A stretch of 31,032 nucleotides of DNA from a virus, in the IMG/VR virus record IMGVR_UViG_3300024294_000001, positions 1-31,032 of that record, one strand, 5' to 3'. The notes beneath the pieces were generated by a model, which was not told the origin of the DNA, did not search any database, and was given only the letters and a program-made list of their open reading frames with translations. The translations under genes and the position numbers were made by a program. Shown piece by piece: positions 22,736 through 29,808 of the stretch (its first letter is position 1; each line of letters starts with the position of its first letter).

Positions 22736-23419
22736 ATGAAAGAAACATTTTATTTCAGCCACGATTATACCTCAAGGGCTGATGAGAAAATTAAAGAGCT
22801 GATTTATCAGACTGGTATGGAAGGCTATGGAATCTACTGGTCAATTATTGAAGACTTGTACCAAAACAATAACCTATTAAAGTGCGATTATGCTCGTATA
22901 AGTTACGACTATCATTGCTCAAGTGATTTAGTTGAAAAAGTTATAGAAAGTTTTAATTTATTTAAGATAAAAAATGATACTTTTAGTAGTATTTCTATTC
23001 AAAAAAGATTAGAACTTAGGGAGTCTAAGTCATTGAAAGCTAAGCAATCAGCAGAAAAAAGATGGGGTAGCAATGCGAACGCATCCAAGTCGCATAACAG
23101 TCGCAATGCTATAAAGGAAAGGAAAGGAAAGGAAATTAAAATAGATATAGATAGCAGTAAACTGCTAAGTGTGTTTAATTCTATTTTAGGAAAGAAAGCC
23201 AGAGTTATACCAGAAAAAGCTAAGAAACAAATAAAAGCAAGATTAAAAGAGGGTTATACTAAAGAGGATATAGTAAATGCTTTACACAACGCATCTAAAG
23301 ACCAACACCACTTAGATACTAATTATAAATATCTGACATTAGAGTTTATTACTCGCTCAGATAAGTTAGAAAGATTTGTTAATATGGGGGACTATAAAAT
23401 AAAAACTCAAATATTATGA
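22736..23419 (+). CDS. DUF4373-type replication initiator / helicase-loader protein (227 aa)
   Basis: The N terminus (YFSHDYTSRADEKIKELIYQ, EGYGIYWSIIEDLYQ) matches the DUF4373 or Lin1244/Lin1753-like domain, a winged-helix fold in phage replisome organisers. Residues about 145-225 (FNSILGKKARVIPEKAKKQI, YLTLEFITRSDKLERFVN) match the conserved phage C-terminal domain often paired with it. A charged linker (about 105-140) holds KERKGKEIK, encoded by a pentanucleotide repeat. It probably binds the phage origin and loads the helicase encoded right after it (4-base overlap). Phage origins often lie within such genes. Confidence 0.82.
   Translation: MKETFYFSHDYTSRADEKIKELIYQTGMEGYGIYWSIIEDLYQNNNLLKCDYARISYDYHCSSDLVEKVIESFNLFKIKNDTFSSISIQKRLELRESKSLKAKQSAEKRWGSNANASKSHNSRNAIKERKGKEIKIDIDSSKLLSVFNSILGKKARVIPEKAKKQIKARLKEGYTKEDIVNALHNASKDQHHLDTNYKYLTLEFITRSDKLERFVNMGDYKIKTQIL
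23113..23135 (+). repeat. AAAGG pentanucleotide repeat inside the initiator gene
   Basis: Four full AAAGG units plus AAA (4.6 copies). It codes for the charged linker (KERKGKE) of the replication protein. As units are five bases, gain or loss of one changes the frame, whereas changes of three units keep it. Could be a slippage-prone switch, an iteron-like site or only low-complexity linker coding. Confidence 0.85.
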
Positions 23420-24330
23420 TAAAATCTAACGGAGAAATATTAGAGCAATTATATCACTTGCATAAAAACGGAATACCAGAGGGAAGTAAAGTAGGTTTAA
23501 ACGCTTTTGACGAACAACTAACATTTGTTAAGGGAGGTTGTACAGATATTACTGGATATCCTTTTTTCGGTAAGTCTTTATTTTTAAAGGAGATAATGAT
23601 GGGCTTAACGCTTAACCAAAATTGGAGACATTGCGTTTATATGCCAGATGATGGAAGCGATACAGAGGTAATATCAAACCTACTACATAAAATGACTGGC
23701 AAAACATTTGAGAAAGGTTATCCTAATACAATTACTGAGAAAGAAATAAGCAAATACTCAAGCCAATTACTTGATAAATTTAAATTTATATCAGCAGAGC
23801 ATAGCATTGAGCCAGAGGCTTTTTGGAATTACGCTAAGGAGAATGATTGTAACTCAGCAGTAATTGATAGCTGGAATTATTTAGCTCACAAAGGAGAACC
23901 AACTAAGCCAGAGTATTTACGCAAGATATTATCTATTAGAAATAGGTTTATGGAAGTAAATAAGATGCATTCTTTTATAATTATACACCCAAAGAATCCA
24001 GACCCTAAACAAGTAAAAGATGGAAGTGTAAAAAAGCCAAGCGTTTACGATTTAATGGGTGGCTCTGAATGGAATAACAATGGTAGAAATATAATCGTAG
24101 TACATAAAAACTCAAAGGATAATTTTGAGCCTTATAAAATTACAATAGATAAAGTAAAGCCTAAACACTACGGACAACTTGGCGAGGTATTACTTAATAT
24201 GGATTGGGCTAAACAACGCTTTTATGAGTTTGACCCAGTCTATAATAAAAAGACCTATGCTTATGGCAATGAAGAGAAGATAACCGACCCAATAAAACCA
24301 ATAACACACAACACAAATGACCCCTTTTAA
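23416..24330 (+). CDS. DnaB/Twinkle-like replicative helicase, RecA-fold (304 aa)
   Basis: Walker A is GYPFFGKS (residues 47-54), close to the GYPGxGKS of phage primase-helicases. A Walker-B-like strand is SAVIDSWNYL, followed by SFIIIHPKN and VYDLMGGSEWNNNGRNIIVV, which matches the DnaB/gp4 motif with a conserved Gly-Ser and a histidine nearby. At 304 residues it is only the helicase domain; no primase domain is fused and I see no separate primase. It follows the loader gene with a 4-base overlap. The protein ends in THNTNDPF, an acidic-Pro-Phe end like SSB tails. Confidence 0.82.
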   Translation: MIKSNGEILEQLYHLHKNGIPEGSKVGLNAFDEQLTFVKGGCTDITGYPFFGKSLFLKEIMMGLTLNQNWRHCVYMPDDGSDTEVISNLLHKMTGKTFEKGYPNTITEKEISKYSSQLLDKFKFISAEHSIEPEAFWNYAKENDCNSAVIDSWNYLAHKGEPTKPEYLRKILSIRNRFMEVNKMHSFIIIHPKNPDPKQVKDGSVKKPSVYDLMGGSEWNNNGRNIIVVHKNSKDNFEPYKITIDKVKPKHYGQLGEVLLNMDWAKQRFYEFDPVYNKKTYAYGNEEKITDPIKPITHNTNDPF

Positions 24331-24592
24331 CGATAGTAAAATAATACAAGAAGCAAGGCAAGTAATATCCAGCATAGAATTAAAGCTAATGAAGCAACAA
24401 CCAAATCAGAATAAACAAAATAGCGTAGATAAGCTCAATAGTCTTATGCACTATACTTGTTATTTAGAGAAGCAGAATAACGAATTTTATGATAAGTTTA
24501 CAAATCAATTACAGAGGATTAAAATGCTTGAAAATCACATAGATAATCTGCAAAACAAAATTAATGTTGATAAAAATATTAGGGAATTATGA
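24317..24592 (+). CDS. Hypothetical coiled-coil protein (91 aa)
   Basis: Overlaps the end of the helicase gene by 14 bases and the next gene by 4. Composition is Gln/Asn/Lys-rich, and residues about 45-88 (LEKQNNEFYDKFTNQLQRIK, then MLENHIDNLQNKI) show leucine/isoleucine heptads, so a dimeric coiled coil is likely. No catalytic motif. Preceded by the A-rich leader AATAACACACAACACAA. Position suggests a replication accessory. Confidence 0.6.
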   Translation: MTPFNDSKIIQEARQVISSIELKLMKQQPNQNKQNSVDKLNSLMHYTCYLEKQNNEFYDKFTNQLQRIKMLENHIDNLQNKINVDKNIREL

Positions 24593-24897
24593 ACAATTTG
24601 TATAGACTTGCATACAATATGAACCACTACTATACGTCAGACGATGAACGAGTAGCTAAAAGCGTCATAGATAGGAGGATACACGAAGCAAAGGCAAACG
24701 CTCTAAGCGAACAATTTTGGGAGTACGGATATAACTTTTGTAGCGACTGCTTAAAATCTAATGGAGTACGTTTAGATTGCTCACACAACATTTCGGTAGA
24801 TGAAGCTCAAAAAACAAGGCGAACAGAACTGGCTTGGGATGTAAATAATATTAAAGTAAGATGCAGAGAATGCCATCAAAAACACGATAATTTATGA
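24589..24897 (+). CDS. HNH-like zinc-finger protein, possible endonuclease (102 aa)
   Basis: Two Cys pairs, CSDC (51-54) and CREC (92-95), frame DCSHNIS (His 66) and end in CREC-HQKHD (His 96, 99), with VNNI between (Asn 86/87). This is the zinc-binding beta-beta-alpha layout of HNH endonucleases, with His 66, Asn 86/87 and His 96/99 as the H-N-H residues. The N-terminal 45 residues are helical. It could be a homing-type or packaging-linked nuclease, or only a nucleic-acid-binding zinc protein. It lies directly before the Mom-like gene with a 4-base overlap. Confidence 0.6.
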   Translation: MNNLYRLAYNMNHYYTSDDERVAKSVIDRRIHEAKANALSEQFWEYGYNFCSDCLKSNGVRLDCSHNISVDEAQKTRRTELAWDVNNIKVRCRECHQKHDNL

Positions 24898-25583
24898 GCA
24901 TCAAAAATAAATATAAGGTTAAAATAATAGACAAGTCAGATACTAAAGAGTGGTTAATTAAAAAACACTATTTAAAAAGGATGACAAGTTTTACGTTTGC
25001 TTTTGGTTTATATTTTAATTTTGAGTTAGTCGGAGTTTGTACTTTTGGTAATGCTATTCCTTTACAAATGAAAAAGTCTATTTGTGGTCAAAAATATATG
25101 GGATTGGTTTATGAGTTAAATAGACTAATAACTAATGATAATTTAGATAAAAATGCAGAGTCTTTTTTTGTATCTTCTTGTTTAAAGCTATTGCCAAAAC
25201 CCACCATAGTTGTTTCTTATGCCGATAAATCATTCGGACATAATGGTTATATATACCAAGCAACTAATTTTTATTTTACTGGCGAGAGTCACACACAAAA
25301 AGATTGGAAACTAAAAGGCAGAGAACATATACATAGCAGAACTTTGATGGATGAATTTGCTTATCAAGAAAATAGAATTGAAAAATTAAAACAAAAATAT
25401 GGGGATGATTTATATCAAGTAGAAAGACCTCCAAAAAACAGATATGTTTATTTCTGTGGGTCAAAAAAACAAAAAAAAGAATTATTCAATAATAAATTAT
25501 TTAATACAAAGCCATATCCAAAGGGAGATAATGTTTATTATGATACAAGTCATAAAACATCATATCAACGAAAACTAATATGA
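24894..25583 (+). CDS. Mom-like DNA adenine modification protein, GNAT fold (229 aa)
   Basis: Residues 108-127, VSYADKSFGHNGYIYQATNF, followed by YFTG, are the signature of the phage Mu Mom family, as are FELVGVCTFG near 43-52 and YELNRLI near 73-79. Length is close to Mu Mom (about 230). Mom uses a GNAT-like fold to turn adenine in DNA into a carbamoylmethyl-type base that blocks many restriction enzymes. The C-terminal 60 residues are basic and Tyr-rich (KNRYVYFCGSKKQKKELF). It sits in an operon with an HNH-like and an Nmad1-like gene. In Mu, Mom expression needs Dam methylation at GATC sites; here I saw no GATC at all, so control must differ. Confidence 0.8.
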   Translation: MSIKNKYKVKIIDKSDTKEWLIKKHYLKRMTSFTFAFGLYFNFELVGVCTFGNAIPLQMKKSICGQKYMGLVYELNRLITNDNLDKNAESFFVSSCLKLLPKPTIVVSYADKSFGHNGYIYQATNFYFTGESHTQKDWKLKGREHIHSRTLMDEFAYQENRIEKLKQKYGDDLYQVERPPKNRYVYFCGSKKQKKELFNNKLFNTKPYPKGDNVYYDTSHKTSYQRKLI

Positions 25584-25765
25584 AAGGATTATACCAAGTA
25601 ACTGCAATGAGAGCAAAGAAGATAATTAGCGAAGAGGTCTATGGTAATATAGCTGAAAAAAATACGCTATTTAATCGCTTAATGACAAGGCATAAAATAC
25701 CACATAGCAGAAGGCACGAATGGAAACTACAAGAAGTAAAATTAAATAAAGAAATAAATGACTAA
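25580..25765 (+). CDS. Small basic hypothetical protein (61 aa)
   Basis: Sixty-one residues, strongly basic (many Lys, Arg, His), overlapping the Mom-like gene by 4 bases and the next by 8. The C-terminal part (LMTRHKIPHSRRHEWKLQEV) could bind nucleic acid. In Mu a small zinc protein (Com) activates mom translation and precedes it; this one follows the gene and has no cysteines, so it is not Com. Confidence 0.6.
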   Translation: MKGLYQVTAMRAKKIISEEVYGNIAEKNTLFNRLMTRHKIPHSRRHEWKLQEVKLNKEIND

Positions 25766-26060
25766 AAAAGAACAGATGGCACATTTCGGTTATATGACTG
25801 GAGAGATGAGAAAGACATTATTTAGCAAGGGCGATGACTATGCAAATAAGGATAGATTATCTAACTTTAAATTAGCTGGAACTATTGCTGGTGGAGATGC
25901 CAGAACAAACTGCCTAAACTTAATCGCTACCAAAGTTGCAAGATTAGGAGTATTGATTAACTCAGACCAAGAGCCTAACAACGAGAGTATAGAGGATAGC
26001 ATTTTGGACTTAGCTAATTATTCCGTACTTTTGTCAATGATAATAAACGAAAATAAATAA
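25758..26060 (+). CDS. Nmad1/DUF1599-like protein (100 aa)
   Basis: Pattern MRKTLFSKGDDYANKDRLSN with LAGTIAGGDARTNCLNLIAT, then KVARLGVLI and EDSILDLANYSVLL, fits the DUF1599 family, which has been named nucleotide modification associated domain 1 because it occurs with DNA-base-modifying genes in phages. The acidic and basic residues around KGDDY and EDSILDLANY resemble small helical nucleotide hydrolases. It is two genes after the Mom-like protein, which agrees with a nucleotide or base modification role. The biochemical activity is unproven; family membership is fairly secure. Confidence 0.72.
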   Translation: MTKKEQMAHFGYMTGEMRKTLFSKGDDYANKDRLSNFKLAGTIAGGDARTNCLNLIATKVARLGVLINSDQEPNNESIEDSILDLANYSVLLSMIINENK

Positions 26061-26061
26061 A

Positions 26062-26316
26062 ATGGAAAAACAAGAAAAAACTTTCGCAGACGGATTTATG
26101 TTTAAAATGAATCCTAATTCACCAGAATGGGTTATTGGTGGTCTTAGCTTAAAAGCTGATGACGCTATTGCCTTTATTCAAAAACACCAAGACAAAGGAT
26201 GGGTCAATCTTAAAATTAATATTGGAAAGAGTGGAAAGCCATACGTTGAGCTTGATACTTGGAAGCCAGAACCAAAGAAGGAAATGGCTACCTCAGAGGA
26301 AAGCCTACCCTTTTGA
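26062..26316 (+). CDS. Small protein with SSB-like acidic C-terminal tail (84 aa)
   Basis: A compact beta-rich body (FADGFMFKMNPNSPEWVIGG, GWVNLKINIGKSGKPYVELD) is followed by a flexible linker (KPEPKKEMATS) and ends EESLPF. Bacterial SSB proteins end in an acidic stretch plus Pro-Phe that docks recombination and replication partners. The size, replication-region location and tail make a single-stranded DNA-binding protein a reasonable guess; no OB-fold is proven. Begins two bases after the Nmad1-like gene stop. The TGA overlaps the TTG start of the next gene. Confidence 0.6.
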   Translation: MEKQEKTFADGFMFKMNPNSPEWVIGGLSLKADDAIAFIQKHQDKGWVNLKINIGKSGKPYVELDTWKPEPKKEMATSEESLPF

Positions 26317-27665
26317 AATTAGAACAGATATATTTTGATGATAGCATACGAGATTATGCTCTTAAACTTACTGGCAATAAGCTGGAAGCAGAGGAGCTAA
26401 TCTCTACTGCGTTTGAAATATGTTTGACTAAGCCTCCTATTGAAAACCTTAAAGGCTATTTTGCAATGGTTATGCGTAACCAATATCTAAAGAAATGCAA
26501 GAAGCAAGACCCTTATTTTGACAACGAAAACTCAGAGCATCCAGAAGTTGAGCAAGTGCTTGATAGGATGAATCATTACTACGCTAATATTCTAAGAGCT
26601 ATTTCTAACGGAGAAACCTTAACCCAAATACACAAGGGTGCGTCTATTGGTTATAGAACGCTTAGAGATGACTATACGAAAGCTAAAAAACAATTTAAGA
26701 TAATGTACGAGAATAAGATTAAGATAGCAGTTATTATAAGAGGTATTAACGGAGTTAGTTACCATAGATTATTAATGCCATTTGCTAAGATGCAGAGAGA
26801 TTATGGTATTGAGGTAGTAGTATTGCTGAATAAGGATGATGAGTTTTTTAATAACTTAGAAGGAATTACTCACGTTGTATACAATAGGAATATATCTGGG
26901 CTATTGCAGCCAGAGGAAACATTCCTTAAGCTAAGAGCAAAAGGAATTAAAGTTATCTGCGATATAGATGATTACTGGGTATTACCTAAAGGACACCCAA
27001 TGCGATACTATTACCAAAAAAGCAACCTCGATAAATGTATTGTTAAGAATCTAAAGTTAGCTGACCAGATATGGACTACAACTTCTATACTGGCTGATAA
27101 GGTAAGACCATACAATAAAAATATAGTAGTAATTAAGAACGCTTTAGACCCAACAGAAAAACAATATGCTTACGATGATTTAAGTCTTAATTTTGATACG
27201 TTCTTTTATTCTGGTGGTACTACTCATTTAAAAGATTTAAAGCTATTAGGGAACGCTTTTGACGATAGTAAGCTATTAATTAAAGCTCCAAGATTACCAA
27301 AGCGAATGAAGGCTATAAAAAAACAGATAAGCGATATACAGAGTTATGCTGATGACTATAAACATTGTGGTATTTGCGTTATACCTCTGCAAGATAATCT
27401 ATTTAATAACTGCAAATCTGAGTTAAAAATGATTGAAGCTGGACACTTTGCAAAGCCAGTAATGGTATCGGCAGTAGAGCCTTATACTTTGCTCTCAACA
27501 AATAAAAATAGCTTAAAGGTATATAATAATGAATGGTCTAATGCAATAAAGAAGATAAAAGGTAACCACACAATGCAAGTAGATTTAGGCTTAAAGCTAA
27601 AAGAGGACATAACAATTAAACACGATATAACAAAAGAGAACGAAAAACGCTTACAATCATTATGA
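26313..27665 (+). CDS. Sigma-factor-like domain fused to GT-B glycosyltransferase (450 aa)
   Basis: I start at TTG 26313, which overlaps the previous TGA as TTGA; the ATG at 26259 in the same frame would add 18 residues that only shadow the upstream gene. Residues about 10-65 look like ECF sigma region 2 (RDYALKLTGNKLEAEELIST, NLKGYFAMVMRNQYLKKCKK). Residues 85-128 look like a region-4 helix-turn-helix (ISNGETLTQIHKGASIGYRT). From about 131 a GT4-like glycosyltransferase begins (KIAVIIRGINGVSYHRLL; VICDIDDYWVLPKGHPM; NNCKSELKMIEAGHFAKPV). An in-frame ATG at 26703 could give the enzyme alone. Phage enzymes of this type may glycosylate DNA, virion proteins or host surface; substrate unknown. 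Confidence 0.72.
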   Translation: MKLEQIYFDDSIRDYALKLTGNKLEAEELISTAFEICLTKPPIENLKGYFAMVMRNQYLKKCKKQDPYFDNENSEHPEVEQVLDRMNHYYANILRAISNGETLTQIHKGASIGYRTLRDDYTKAKKQFKIMYENKIKIAVIIRGINGVSYHRLLMPFAKMQRDYGIEVVVLLNKDDEFFNNLEGITHVVYNRNISGLLQPEETFLKLRAKGIKVICDIDDYWVLPKGHPMRYYYQKSNLDKCIVKNLKLADQIWTTTSILADKVRPYNKNIVVIKNALDPTEKQYAYDDLSLNFDTFFYSGGTTHLKDLKLLGNAFDDSKLLIKAPRLPKRMKAIKKQISDIQSYADDYKHCGICVIPLQDNLFNNCKSELKMIEAGHFAKPVMVSAVEPYTLLSTNKNSLKVYNNEWSNAIKKIKGNHTMQVDLGLKLKEDITIKHDITKENEKRLQSL

Positions 27666-27847
27666 GTGAGGAATTAGAAACAAGAATACGAGCTATCTAT
27701 AATATGAAAGGTGGCAGACTTGACCCAAGTTTATATAATGAATTTATTGAGCTATGCCAAGAGAACTTTAGATATAGACCAGATGTAAGTTGTGGTAAGT
27801 GCATCTATAAACACGTTGTTAAATTATATGATAAATACTTTAAATGA
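27662..27847 (+). CDS. Small hypothetical protein (61 aa)
   Basis: Overlaps both neighbours by 4 bases. Mostly helical with a CGKCIYKH motif near residues 44-51. Related 60-residue proteins with this C-x-x-C and the ending HVVKLYDKYF are, to my recollection, frequent just before terminase or ParB-like genes in flavobacterial phages. Function unknown; too few ligands for a complete zinc site in one chain. Confidence 0.62.
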   Translation: MSEELETRIRAIYNMKGGRLDPSLYNEFIELCQENFRYRPDVSCGKCIYKHVVKLYDKYFK

Positions 27848-28281
27848 AAGTAACAGATATTAAAAGCAATCCTAATAACCCTCGTATAATAAAAGACGAG
27901 AAATTTGAGAAGTTAAAAAAGTCTATTAAGGAGTTTCCTAAAATGATGGCTTTACGACCTATGATAATTAACCAAGACAATATAGTCTTAGGAGGTAATA
28001 TGCGTTTAAAGGCATTAAAAGAATTAGGATATACTGAGCTGCCAGATGAGTGGATTAAAAGGGCTGAGGACTTAACAGATGAAGAGGCAAGAAGATTTAT
28101 TATAGCAGATAACGTAGGCTTTGGAGAACACGACTGGGATATATTGGCTAATGAGTGGGATGTAAATGAATTATCAGATTGGGGTTTAGAGGGATTTCCG
28201 TTTAATGCAGATGAATCAGAAGAGCCAATTAAAGAAGATAGGCAAATAGAAATATGTGATAAATGTGGTAGAGAAATATGA
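27844..28281 (+). CDS. ParB/Srx-like domain protein (145 aa)
   Basis: Residues 1 to about 115 match the ParB N-terminal (ParB/sulfiredoxin) fold as found in phages: ITDIKSNPNNPR-like start (VTDIKSNPNNPRIIKDEKF), LRPMIINQDNIVLGGNMRLK with the GGNxR motif, then FIIADNVGFGEHDWDILANE. The ParB-type pocket binds CTP or other nucleotides and some phage members act as nucleases. In many phages this domain is joined to a DNA methyltransferase; here it ends with a short CDKCGREI tail, so the enzyme part is absent. It immediately precedes terS (4-base overlap), suggesting a link to packaging or host-DNA control. Confidence 0.72.
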   Translation: MKVTDIKSNPNNPRIIKDEKFEKLKKSIKEFPKMMALRPMIINQDNIVLGGNMRLKALKELGYTELPDEWIKRAEDLTDEEARRFIIADNVGFGEHDWDILANEWDVNELSDWGLEGFPFNADESEEPIKEDRQIEICDKCGREI

Positions 28282-28658
28282 GTACAAAAAATGACATACA
28301 AAAGGCTGCAATGATAGAAGCTTTAGAGAAGTCTTTAGGGATAGTTACCTCTGCTTGTAAGTCAGTTGGAATAAGTAGGAATACACATTACACTTGGCTA
28401 AAGCAAGACGATATATATAAAGAAGCAGTAGAGGATATAGAAAATATAGCTTTAGACTTTGCAGAAAGCCAACTGCATAAGCAGATTAAGGATGGCAATA
28501 CTACTGGAACTATATTTTACCTAAAGACCAAAGGTAAGAAACGAGGGTATATAGAACGTACTGAGGTGCAGCAAGAGACAACCTATAAGAGCTTAGACAT
28601 AAACATTATAGATACTGGAGTGCCATTAGCGTCTAATGAGAAAGATATAGTTGATTAG
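28278..28658 (+). CDS. terS: Terminase small subunit (126 aa)
   Basis: N-terminal helix-turn-helix (AAMIEALEKSLGIVTSACKS, VGISRNTHYTWLKQDD) that should bind the packaging site, then helices (DIENIALDFAESQLHKQIKD) for oligomer formation and a TIFYLKTKGKKRGYIER motif seen in many small terminases. Its stop overlaps the TTG start of the large subunit by 8 bases. Together they start DNA packaging. Confidence 0.85.
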   Translation: MSTKNDIQKAAMIEALEKSLGIVTSACKSVGISRNTHYTWLKQDDIYKEAVEDIENIALDFAESQLHKQIKDGNTTGTIFYLKTKGKKRGYIERTEVQQETTYKSLDINIIDTGVPLASNEKDIVD

Positions 28659-29808
28659 TACCTCTACTTTATATCGCCAAAATTATACCTCTGCTGCTGA
28701 TGTGGTAGTTAATCAAGGTGGTACATCCTCTGGTAAGACCTATGCTATTTTGCAAGTATTATTTAGTAAGGCTATAAACGAGGTTTGCACTATAACGATA
28801 GTAGGTCAAGATATACCTAATTTAAAGGTAGGAGCTTTGAGGGATGCTATTGACATACATAATGGCGATGAGGCTATAAAACAACAAGTAACATTTTACA
28901 ATAGGAGTGATAGAGTGTTTAGTTTCCTTAATGGCTCTATAATGGAGTTTAATTCCTACGATAATGACCAAGATGCAAAGAGTGGTAAGCGTGACTATCT
29001 ATTCGTAAATGAAGCAAACGGAATACCTTACAACATTTATGAGCAATTAAGCCTTAGAACTCGTAAGCAAGTCTATATAGATTACAACCCAGATACGAGC
29101 TTTTGGGTACACGATAAAGTAATACCAATACCCAGCACAGAATTAATAATATCAGACCATAGGCATAACCCTTTCTTAAGCGAGAAGATAAGAGAGAAGA
29201 TAGAGGCTCTTAAAAGCAAAGATTTAGACCTATGGAAAGTATATGCCAGAGGTATTACTGGGCGAATAGAGGGGCTTATATTTAAGAAGTGGTATGTATT
29301 GAATGAGGGGTTTGAAGATAAAAAGATAATAGGGTACGGAATAGATTTTGGTTTTAGTAATGACCCTACAACGCTGATTGAGGTGCGTATGCAAGACGGA
29401 GAATTATACGTTAAGGAGTTGATATATGAAACTGGCTTAACTAATCAAGATATAAGCAGTAGAATGGATGCTTTAAACGTAAGCAGAGGAGCTTTAATAG
29501 TAGCAGATAGTGCCGAGCCAAAGAGTATAGAGGAGCTAAGGCGATTAAGGTGGACAATAGATGGAGTAAAAAAGGGCAAAGATAGTGTTATGTTTGGCAT
29601 TAATCTTTTGAAAGGTTATGCAATTAACGTACATTCGTCAAGTAAGAATTTAATAAAAGAGCTTGAACAATATAAATGGAAAGTAAATAAAAACGGAGAT
29701 AGCCTTAACGTACCTATTGATGAATATAACCACGCTATTGACGCTCTAAGATATTTAATAATGCACAAATTTAGTAAGAAAGGATATGGACAGTATACAG
29801 TTTTATGA
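28651..29808 (+). CDS. terL: Terminase large subunit (385 aa)
   Basis: ATPase: Walker A GGTSSGKT (residues 23-30), Walker-B-like strand DYLFVNEANGI, and LRTRKQVYIDYNPD as the coupling region. Nuclease: GYGIDFGFSNDPTTLIEV, LIVADSAEPKSIEELR and NHAIDALRY, giving the three acidic metal ligands of the RNase-H-like domain. It translocates DNA into the prohead and cuts it. TTG 28651 is used as start because the upstream overlap and the distance to the Walker A are normal. At 385 residues it is compact but has both domains. Pac or cos type cannot be told from sequence here. Confidence 0.93.
   Translation: MISTSTLYRQNYTSAADVVVNQGGTSSGKTYAILQVLFSKAINEVCTITIVGQDIPNLKVGALRDAIDIHNGDEAIKQQVTFYNRSDRVFSFLNGSIMEFNSYDNDQDAKSGKRDYLFVNEANGIPYNIYEQLSLRTRKQVYIDYNPDTSFWVHDKVIPIPSTELIISDHRHNPFLSEKIREKIEALKSKDLDLWKVYARGITGRIEGLIFKKWYVLNEGFEDKKIIGYGIDFGFSNDPTTLIEVRMQDGELYVKELIYETGLTNQDISSRMDALNVSRGALIVADSAEPKSIEELRRLRWTIDGVKKGKDSVMFGINLLKGYAINVHSSSKNLIKELEQYKWKVNKNGDSLNVPIDEYNHAIDALRYLIMHKFSKKGYGQYTVL

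Noticed and set aside
26259-26312. Upstream ATG of the sigma/glycosyltransferase gene
   Set aside because: It would overlap the preceding gene by 58 bases and add a stretch with no sigma-like pattern. The TTG at 26313, overlapping the previous stop, fits the operon style.
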